Source: an uncultured Chloracidobacterium sp. (GTDB lineage Bacteria; Acidobacteriota; Blastocatellia; Chloracidobacteriales; Chloracidobacteriaceae). Taken from it: 33,323 bases of DNA. The DNA is taken from assembly GCA_937966115.1 (NCBI GenBank), contig CALCKX010000021.1:1-33323 (forward strand). Direction: 5' to 3'. The notes beneath the pieces are model-generated. The model saw nothing but the letters and a program-made list of their open reading frames with translations. It was not told the DNA's origin and made no database searches. This document shows, piece by piece, positions 23,110-30,800 of the stretch; position 1 is the first letter of the stretch, and each line of letters opens with the position of its first letter. A program made the position numbers and the translations under genes.

Positions 23110-24993
23110 ATGTCCGTCACTCGTCACCTGCTCACGCTCGATGAACTCAGCCAGCTCCCGGCCTGGGCCGCCGAGATGGGCCGCAAGTACTTCGCCGGCG
23201 AGGCGAGCCATTTTCTGCTCCATCACAACGTCTATGACGTGGCGCGCTCGAAGCGCGGCTACGTTGGGCTGGTGACGTTCTTGCAGCAGGAAATGCTCGG
23301 CAACAAGCGCATCGTGCTCTACAACCGAAGCGAGGGCATCTCGTTTGGCTCGCAGGCCGCGGAGCGCCAGTTTCTGGCCACTTTGCGGGTGGCTAATCCG
23401 CTTGCCGACGCCAAGACGATAGCGACCTTGCCGCGCGATCCGGTGCCGGCGCTGAGCCTCGTCGAGCGCTTTCTCTATTCCGGCGATCAGGTCGCCGTCA
23501 TCATCAATTTTCTCGAGACGCTGGTGCCGGCGGGAGAAATGACGCACTTGAGCGGGGATGAGCGAAACTTGCTGGTGATGATGCAGCGGTGGCTCACCAG
23601 CGCCCGCTTGCTCAACTCGGATAACATCGTGATTTTCTTGACGGAGAGCCTGTCGGATGTTGCACAGCGGCTGCGCGAGAATTCGCGCATCACAGCCATC
23701 CAAGTGCCATATCCAGACTACGCCGAGCGGCTCGACTACATTCGGCACGAGCTGGCCGACATTTCCAAGAAGCGGAATGGTCGCTCTGAAAGGGAAATCG
23801 ATCAGCTCAAGGCTGATTTCAAGGCCAAGGCCGAGCGCATTTTGCGGGAGGAAGGCGTTGACCGACTCAACGAGGAGACCAAGCTATTCAACGAGCGGCT
23901 GGAAAAAATAAAATCCGAGCTTGGCAATAGCGTGCTTGGGCTCAAAATGCAGATTAGCGACGAGCAACTGGCGCATTTGACCTCGGGTCTCAATCGCGTT
24001 CATATCGCCTCCATTCTCAAGGGCGCGACGCTCAACAGCGAAGGGCTGACGCTGGATTTGGTTCGCGCGAAGAAGAAGGCGATCATCGAGTCGGAATGCG
24101 TCGGGCTGATCGAGTTCGTCACACCCAAGTACGGTCTCGATCATGTGGGCGGCTTCGAGAAGGCCAAGGCCTATCTCCGCAACATCGCGGAGGTGATTCG
24201 CAATGGCGAAACCGAGGAAGCGCCGATGGGCATCCTCATCTCCGGGCCGGTTGGCACGGGCAAGACCTTCCTGGCCGAAGCCTTCGCCAGGGACTGCGGC
24301 TTGAATGTCGTCGAGTTCAAAAACTTTCGAGACAAGTGGGTTGGCTCTTCCGAGTCCAACCTGGAGAAAATTCTCAAGCTGATTCAGACGCTGGCGCCGA
24401 TTGTGGTTTTGATTGACGAAGCCGACGCCACGCTTGGCAATCGGGATTCGGGAGGCGACAGCGGGGTTGACAAGCGCATTTTCTCAAAAATCGCTTCCGC
24501 GATGGGCGACACGGACAACCGCGGGCGCATTCTCTGGATACTGATGACCTCGCGCCCGGACCTGCTGCCCATTGACCTCAAGCGACAGGGGCGCTGCGAA
24601 GAGCACATCTCGCTTTTTTATCCGGATTCCGAAGCCGACCGAATGGCCATCATCGAGGCGATGATCAAGAAAAACCGCATCGCCCACCAAGTGACTGACT
24701 GGTCGCCGATCACGAGAAGCGAGATGAAGCTTTCCGGGGCGGACATCGAGTCCATGCTGATTCGCTGTCGGCGGATCGCCCGCCAGGCTGGCCGGAAGGA
24801 AGTGACGCGCGATGATGTCCGGCTAGTGGCCCAGGAATTCACGCCGGCGCGGGATGAAATCGCCATCGAGTATCAAACGCTGGTGGCGGTGCGCGAGGTG
24901 ACCTCGCGCGACATGCTGCCGGAAGCGTTCCGGCACATGTCGCCAGCTGAAATCAGCCAGCGCATCGAGCAACTGCGTCCAATGATCCGCTAA
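23110..24993 (+). CDS. AAA ATPase with degenerate first module
   Basis: This 627-residue cytosolic protein has two AAA-like halves. The C-terminal one is intact: Walker A GPVGTGKT at 379-386, Walker B VVLIDEAD at 432-439, sensor-1 in ILMTSRPD, and an arginine finger region LKRQGRCEE. The N-terminal one (about 1-215) keeps strands resembling Walker B and sensor regions (VAVIINFLETL, NIVIFLTESLSD) but has no Walker A, so it should not hydrolyse ATP. A charged coiled coil (about 218-270) joins them. The plan recalls Ycf46/CDC48-like ATPases with an inactive D1. GAGGA precedes the ATG. It is the last gene of the long plus-strand train and ends 13 bp from the convergent thyX. The substrate is unknown. 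Confidence 0.85.
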   Translation: MSVTRHLLTLDELSQLPAWAAEMGRKYFAGEASHFLLHHNVYDVARSKRGYVGLVTFLQQEMLGNKRIVLYNRSEGISFGSQAAERQFLATLRVANPLADAKTIATLPRDPVPALSLVERFLYSGDQVAVIINFLETLVPAGEMTHLSGDERNLLVMMQRWLTSARLLNSDNIVIFLTESLSDVAQRLRENSRITAIQVPYPDYAERLDYIRHELADISKKRNGRSEREIDQLKADFKAKAERILREEGVDRLNEETKLFNERLEKIKSELGNSVLGLKMQISDEQLAHLTSGLNRVHIASILKGATLNSEGLTLDLVRAKKKAIIESECVGLIEFVTPKYGLDHVGGFEKAKAYLRNIAEVIRNGETEEAPMGILISGPVGTGKTFLAEAFARDCGLNVVEFKNFRDKWVGSSESNLEKILKLIQTLAPIVVLIDEADATLGNRDSGGDSGVDKRIFSKIASAMGDTDNRGRILWILMTSRPDLLPIDLKRQGRCEEHISLFYPDSEADRMAIIEAMIKKNRIAHQVTDWSPITRSEMKLSGADIESMLIRCRRIARQAGRKEVTRDDVRLVAQEFTPARDEIAIEYQTLVAVREVTSRDMLPEAFRHMSPAEISQRIEQLRPMIR

Positions 24994-25006
24994 AGCGTCT
25001 GGCGCG

Positions 25007-26569
25007 CTAAAACGTCCGCTGGTATTCGTCAAGCCCCAGCTTCCAGACCCGCACGCCGCAAAACCGCTCGCCTTCCGGGCAAATTGGGCGCGCGCCAGCC
25101 GCCGCTCGCTGACCGCACGGAGGCAAGAGCCAGCGCCCGATGCGCGGATTGATGTCTCGAATTTGGCGCGCTTCCTCGACCGAAGCTTGCCAAATCTCCT
25201 CCTGCGCCAAGTAGCAGAGCCGCATCCGGTGCTTGTGGTGCAGGCTGAGCAAATCCGCCGACTCCGTGAAGCGAATTGAAACCGCGTTTGGCAACAGGTA
25301 GGACGCATCGGCGGCGGTCGCCCCCAGCGCTCGCAAGCGCCCAATCGCTTCCCACGTCCGCGCCATCGTCTCGCGGTAGAAGCGCTCGATCCGCTCGTCG
25401 AGCTGGACCAGCGCAGGCGTTTCATAATCCGGCTCGGCGTCGAGATGACCGACGAGCAGGGGGCGCGAAGCCGGCGTCATCCGGTGGCGCTGATCCTGCG
25501 AATCCGCCGCGTGGCTCAGCTTTTTGCGAAACGTGTAACTCGGATGGGCGAGCGCCCGCGTCAGCTTCGCCTGGGTTGTCAGGTTGAGCCTTTCCCCAAG
25601 CAGACGGTTGCGCGTCGGATCGAGCGCCAGCGCGATGGCATCGGCGTCGGTTAGCGCGGTCGGCGGCAGCCCCAGCACTTCCCGAACGGCCGCGGCCAAA
25701 AGCTCCTCATTGCGGGCCTTCCAATCCACGAGGCGCGAGACGCGCCCTTCAAGCGAGGCGTCGAAGCTTTCTCGAAAGGCGCGGCGCTGTCCATTATCCA
25801 CGCCCCATCCGGCGAAGGCGAACTCTCCGACCGCCTCCGGCGGCAAGGGCGCTTCCAGCACGGTTTGGTAGAGCGGGTCGTGCGCCAGCAGCGCCTCCAC
25901 CATCGCGCTCGCGACGGCCTGCGTCTCTTCCGGCGCGTCCAACTGGCGGCATAGCCGCCAGTACCGCAGCAGCGTGACGCCGGATACGGTGTGGTAGAGA
26001 TACGCGAAGGTCGCCACCGGCAGGACGTACCGCGCCGCTTCCATGGCGCGCTTCGCGATCTTGGCGCGCGTTTTCGGGCTTGTCGGATCGTGCTTTGAGA
26101 ACAGCTTGAGATACTCCGCCGTCACGACCGGGCGCAGCAGCTCCGTCAGCTTTTCATAGGCGACGAACTGTCCCGCCACCGTCGCCTCGTAAAGCGCCAG
26201 CGCCGCGCCGCTCAAGGCTGGAATGAAATACGTCCCGGGCTTGACCGGCACGTACCGCTGGCTCACCTGTTCCGAGTTATAGAAAGGGTGCGCATGCAGA
26301 AAGCTCCAGATAAAGTGCCGCGACACGTTTGCCAGCGCGAACTGAAAATGCGCGTGCTGATAGGTCGTATGATGGCCAGCCTCGTAAAGGCTGCGCGCCA
26401 GCGGCTCGAAGCCTTCTGTCACGTCTTCGTCGCGGACCAGCCCGCGCGCCGAATAGCAGGTCTTCGCCGTGGCGATGACGTTTTTGAAAGGCGTCGGAAA
26501 GGCTTTCGTCAGGCTAACCAGCGGCGGCGCGGAGCGAAACGAAACGGATGGGCGAGCGAAAGCGGGCAT
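25007..26569 (-). CDS. thyX: Double-length FAD-dependent thymidylate synthase (ThyX)
   Basis: ThyX makes dTMP from dUMP with FAD and methylenetetrahydrofolate. Normal ThyX is about 220-250 residues; this protein is 520 and contains two ThyX-like halves. In the first (about 20-235), the segment NVSRHFIWSFLHAH...SEQVSQRY (81-106) aligns with the ThyX motif, but the RHR triplet is HAH. In the second (about 265-475), RHR is kept (361-363, in SQDQRHRMTPAS), followed by LLPNA...HHKHRMRLCYLAQEEIW. A Cys-bearing tail (Cys485, 497, 504) might bind metal. Long ThyX proteins are known in several bacterial phyla. The gene starts 6 bp after the E1-alpha gene. Confidence 0.88.
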   Translation of the reverse strand: MPAFARPSVSFRSAPPLVSLTKAFPTPFKNVIATAKTCYSARGLVRDEDVTEGFEPLARSLYEAGHHTTYQHAHFQFALANVSRHFIWSFLHAHPFYNSEQVSQRYVPVKPGTYFIPALSGAALALYEATVAGQFVAYEKLTELLRPVVTAEYLKLFSKHDPTSPKTRAKIAKRAMEAARYVLPVATFAYLYHTVSGVTLLRYWRLCRQLDAPEETQAVASAMVEALLAHDPLYQTVLEAPLPPEAVGEFAFAGWGVDNGQRRAFRESFDASLEGRVSRLVDWKARNEELLAAAVREVLGLPPTALTDADAIALALDPTRNRLLGERLNLTTQAKLTRALAHPSYTFRKKLSHAADSQDQRHRMTPASRPLLVGHLDAEPDYETPALVQLDERIERFYRETMARTWEAIGRLRALGATAADASYLLPNAVSIRFTESADLLSLHHKHRMRLCYLAQEEIWQASVEEARQIRDINPRIGRWLLPPCGQRAAAGARPICPEGERFCGVRVWKLGLDEYQRTF

Positions 26570-26575
26570 ACATCC

Positions 26576-27607
26576 TCACCCGCGCTCGGCGGCGTCGGAG
26601 GCATAGACATCGAGCAGCGCCGAGCTTGGCTCCGGCATCGGGTTGGCCTCGGCGAAGGCGACATCCTCGTTCAACTGCTCGACGATGCGCCGCGCGATGG
26701 CGTCCAGGTCCTCCTGCGCGGCAATGCCTTCGTCTAGCAGGGCGCGCTCGTAGCGGGCAAGCGGATCCTTGGCGGCCCAAGCCTCCAGCAGCGCTTTCGG
26801 AACGTACTTCTGATCGTCGTGCTCGGCGTGACCTTTCATCCGAAAGGTCACCGCCTCGATGAGCGTCGGGCCGCCGCCGGCGCGGGCCTGTTCCACGGCG
26901 CGGAGCGTCGCCTCGTACACCGCCAGGACATCGTTGCCATCCACGCGCTCGCCGCGGACGCCGAAGCCGACGGCCTTGTCCACAATGCGCTCGACCGCCA
27001 TCTGCCGGCTCGTCGGCGTCGAATAGGCGTAGCCGTTGTTTTCCACGATGACGACGACCGGCAGGCGCTGGACGGCGGCGAAGTTCATGCCTTCGGCAAA
27101 CGCGCCAGTCGAGGACGCGCCGTCGCCCATGTAAACGATGCAGACGCGCGGCTCGCGCCGGAGACGCGAAGCCAGCGCCACGCCGCACATCACCGGCAGC
27201 ATGTCGCCCAGGTGCGAAATCGGCCCGATGAAGCCGCGTTGCAGGTCGGCGTAGTGAATCTGTAGATCACGCCCGCGGGTCGGGCTGTCGCGCTTGGCCA
27301 TGTACTGCAAGAGCAGCTCGCGCGGCGTCGCGCCCATGACCAGCATCGCGCCGAGGTCGCGGATGAGCGGCGCGATCATATCGTTTTTCGACTTGTCGAG
27401 CGCGTAGGCGCTGCCTACGGCCGTCGCTTCCTGCCCGAGGGAGCGATACAGCCCGCCGACGACTTTGGTTTGCCGGTAAAGATTGACCAGGCGCTCTTCC
27501 AGCAAGCGCGTCAGCTTCAAATAGCGATAAATCTCGAGGCGTTGTTGAGCGGAGAGCTGCGGAGGCGCCGCCGCGACCGGCGGCAAGCCTAGGACTTCGA
27601 GCGACAT
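26576..27607 (-). CDS. 2-oxoacid dehydrogenase E1 component, alpha subunit
   Basis: This 343-residue protein is the thiamine-diphosphate-binding E1-alpha of a pyruvate or branched-chain 2-oxoacid dehydrogenase complex. The ThDP motif runs from GDG (161-163) to NNG (190-192). The conserved SRQMAVERIVDKA segment and a RMKGHAEHDDQ region near the active-site loop are present. The match is somewhat closer to the branched-chain/acetoin group than to pyruvate dehydrogenase, so no symbol is given. It needs an E1-beta partner, which is not in the window; the next gene is thyX after 6 bp. Upstream, TATAGT (27649-27644) could be a -10 box, but no -35 box is clear. Confidence 0.92.
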   Translation of the reverse strand: MSLEVLGLPPVAAAPPQLSAQQRLEIYRYLKLTRLLEERLVNLYRQTKVVGGLYRSLGQEATAVGSAYALDKSKNDMIAPLIRDLGAMLVMGATPRELLLQYMAKRDSPTRGRDLQIHYADLQRGFIGPISHLGDMLPVMCGVALASRLRREPRVCIVYMGDGASSTGAFAEGMNFAAVQRLPVVVIVENNGYAYSTPTSRQMAVERIVDKAVGFGVRGERVDGNDVLAVYEATLRAVEQARAGGGPTLIEAVTFRMKGHAEHDDQKYVPKALLEAWAAKDPLARYERALLDEGIAAQEDLDAIARRIVEQLNEDVAFAEANPMPEPSSALLDVYASDAAERG

Positions 27608-27660
27608 CTTGGCGAGCCTTTAGAAAAAAAGAGTTATTCGCCGACTATAGCGCAACTGGC

Positions 27661-27731
27661 GCGCCGGCTATATAGCGCCGGCTATGTAGCCCTACAAGGG
27701 ATAGCTCTACAATGGGTAGCCCTGCAAGGGC
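27661..27731. repeat. Two tandem repeat blocks (14 bp x2, then 15 bp x3)
   Basis: GCGCCGGCTATATA / GCGCCGGCTATGTA (27661-27688) is a near-exact 14-bp pair. It runs into three 15-bp units at 27687, 27702 and 27717: TAGCCCTACAAGGGA, TAGCTCTACAATGGG, TAGCCCTGCAAGGGC. Each 15-bp unit contains CCC...GGG half-sites able to pair. The block lies in the divergent spacer between the E1-alpha gene and the helicase gene and is followed by a GC-rich hairpin-prone stretch (27725-27752). Confidence 0.6.
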
Positions 27732-27836
27732 GCTGCCCTGCCGGCGGCAGGCTTCCTGCCCGCCTGGGGACTGGCGCGGCGGTGGCGTCCGCGATGACGT
27801 TTGCGTAATGTTGAGCCGGCGGCGAGTCTGTCGGCG

Positions 27837-27899
27837 ATGACGGAGTCTGCGATGACGGAGACTGCGATGACGGAGACTGCGATGACGGAGTCTGCGATG
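27837..27899 (+). repeat. Four 15-bp tandem repeats, each carrying an ATG and a GGAG
   Basis: Units of the form ATGACGGAGWCTGCG start at 27837, 27852, 27867 and 27882, followed by a fifth ATG at 27897. All five ATGs are in the helicase frame. In each unit GGAG lies 6 nt before the next ATG, so every copy supplies a plausible ribosome site and start. Translated, the units read MTESA or MTETA. Confidence 0.75.
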
Positions 27900-30800
27900 A
27901 GCGTCGCGCTCGATCCGCAGACTGGCTTTACCTGCGCCCAGCGGCAGGCGACGGAGACGCTCGACCGCTCGCTGGTCGTCACGGCCGGCCCCGGCGCGGG
28001 GAAGACGCGGGTGCTGACCGAGCGTTTCCTGCGGCTGCTCGAGCAGCCCGGCGTCGGGGTGGAGAACATCGTCGCCATCACCTTCACCAACAAGGCCGCC
28101 AACGAAATGCGCGAGCGCATTCGGCAGCGGCTCGACGCCCGGATCGCCGCCAGCCTCGGCGCGGCGGACGAGCTTGGGTGGCGGCAACGCAAGCGCCACC
28201 TTGAAACGGCGGCGATTGGGACGATTCATGGCTTTTGCTCGCGCCTGCTGCGCGAGTTTCCGCTGGAAGCCAGAGTCGACCCGTACTTTTCAACGCTAGA
28301 CGAATACGCCGCCGCGACAATGCTCGACCTAGCGGCGCAACAGGCCGTGACCGGCGCCATTGACGGCGGCGGGCCGCTGGTCGCGGAGCTGGTCGCCGCT
28401 TATGGGCGGGCCGAGCTGGTCGCGGCGCTCAAGCAGGCGTTCAACCAGCTGCGCAGCCTGGGCGTCGCGCTTGATGAGGCCGAGCGTCTGACCCAGGAAA
28501 ACACGCTCGCGGCCGAGGGCTATGAAGCGCATTGGCGCGCGACGGCGGAAGCCATTGACGAGCTGCGGGCATTCGTCAAGAGCGAAAGCTCCGCGAAAAA
28601 GCCGGCGCAGACGATCCTCGCCGCCCAGAAGTTTCTCGACGCTTGGGAGGGCGAGGCGCCGGCGTTGAAGTCGCCGCCGGCGCCCGAGCGGCTGCCGGAC
28701 TTTCTCGCGGCGTTGACCCGCCTGCGGCAGGCCCTGCCTGATGCGCGCGGCAAAGCGAGCGCGGCGGTCAAGGCGCTGCAGGCCTGGCTTGGGACGCGCG
28801 CCAAGGGCGGCGGTCAACTGGAAGCGGCCGGTCTGGATGTCTGCGCGCGCGCTTACCAGCCAGTCGTTTTCGGACTGCTGCGCGGCATCGACTTCCTTTA
28901 CGCCCAGGCGAAGCGCGAAGCGGCGGCGCTCGACTTCGAGGATTTGCAGCTCCGGGCGCGCGAGCTGCTCCGGTCGGAGGACATTCGGCGACGCGTTCGA
29001 GCGCGCTATCGCCATTTCCTGGTGGATGAGTTTCAGGACACCAACCGCCTTCAGCGGGACATCCTCGACGCGCTTGGCGCAGCGCAGGGCGCGGCGGCGA
29101 CTGGTCAGACGTTTTTCTTCGTCGGCGACCGCAAGCAATCCATTTACGCCTTTCGCGGGGCGGAAGTCGAGGTTTTCGAGGAAGTCCTCGAAAGCGTGAC
29201 CGAGCGCGGCGGCAAGCATCTGCGGCTCGATGTCAACTTTCGCAGCGACCCGCGCCTCATCGCGTTTTTCAACAACCTGTTCAGCCGGGTAATGCGCAAG
29301 CCGGATCAAAGCGACGCGAGCCAGCTTCGGCGGAGCGGCTTCGTCGCCTACGAGGCGGGGCGGGCGTTTCGTCTGCCGCTGGACGCCCAAGCGCCCGCGG
29401 TGACTTTTCTCTACGCAGCCGTCCCGCGCCCGGAGGGCGGACGGTCGCCGCAGGATGAATCGCTGCGCGACATCGAGGCGGCGCGGCTGGCGCGCTACGT
29501 CAAAAAGCTCGTGGATGCGAAGCGGCCGACGGTCAGGGCGGCGTCGGGCGAGTCGCGCCCGCCGACCTATCGCGACCTGGCGCTGCTGTTGGGCGCGCTG
29601 ACGGACGTCAAGACCTACGAGCGCGCCTTGCGGCAGGCTGGCGTTCCCTGCTATGTCGTCGCCGGGCATGGCTTCTACGGGCGGCTCGAAATCGCCGACA
29701 TTCTCGCCCTGCTAGAGTTTCTCGACAATCGGGCCGACGATATCGCGCTGGCAGGCATCCTGCGGTCGCCGCTGTTCGGTCTGTCAGATGAAACGCTGTT
29801 GCGGCTGCGGCTGTCCGCTGCCGTCAGCGGCGGGGCTGACGGGCGTCCTGGAGCGTCTCTTTACAGCGACTTGCTGACCGAAGCGCGTCAGCGGCAGGCC
29901 GCCCTCCCCGACGACCAGCGCCGGTTGCTGGATGAGGCCGCGACGGTTCTAGAAGACTTGCTAGCCGTCCGAAATCGGCTGCCCTTGCCGGACCTCATCG
30001 AGCGCGCCATTCAGCGGACGGGTTACGATGCGGTGTGCGCCGCCGCCGAGGATGGCCCGCAGCGGCTTTCCAATCTGGACAAGCTGGTATCGCTTGCGCG
30101 TCGGTTCGCGCGCCGCGAGACGCATTTGCTGCGCGACTTCGCCAGCTACATCCGCGAGTTTCGTCGCCTTGACGTCCGCGAGGCCGAGGCGCAGCTCGAG
30201 CTTGGTCTCGACGCGGTGGCATTGCTGACCATTCACAAGTCAAAGGGGCTCGAGTTTCCCATCGTCCTGTTGCCGGACTTGCAGCGCCGGTGGATGCAAA
30301 GGGCGGGGAGGCTGGTTTTCGAGCGCAATGGAGGGCTGGGCTTCGACATCCCCGACGCGTTGGGCGGCCTGCGCCCGACCAGGATGAAAGCCTGCGTCCT
30401 GGATTGGCTGGCCGCCCGCGAGCAGTTCGAGCGCATGCGTCAGCTTTATGTCGCGATGACGCGCGCGCAGGATTGTCTCGTGCTGTCCGCCGTCGAGGAA
30501 GCCCCGGACAGCCAGCGCGCCGAAGGCTCGGCCCGGAGCTTTCTGGATTGGATCAAAGCCGCCATAGAGCTGCCGAAGACGCCTGGCGAGACGGAGCTCG
30601 AGCTAGGCGACGCCCGGATACGCTTCATCGGCCCGGACGCGCCGGAAGTCGCCCGCGATGAAGGCGGCTTGGATGAAAGCGGCTGGGCGGCGGAAGCGCC
30701 GCCGAGTCGGGATGCGTTTGTCAGGGAAGCGCGCCGCGCCGCCCATTCGCGGGAGCGCGCGCAGCGCGCGCTGATCCGCGACCTGGAAGACCAGCTCGCG

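Noticed and set aside
27661-27899. Replication origin or mobile-element end suggested by the repeats
   Set aside because: No dnaA-type boxes, replication genes, transposase or target duplications are visible.
28329-29669. A 446-codon minus-strand frame inside the helicase gene
   Set aside because: The opposite strand encodes conserved helicase motifs; this frame is an Arg/Leu-rich shadow.
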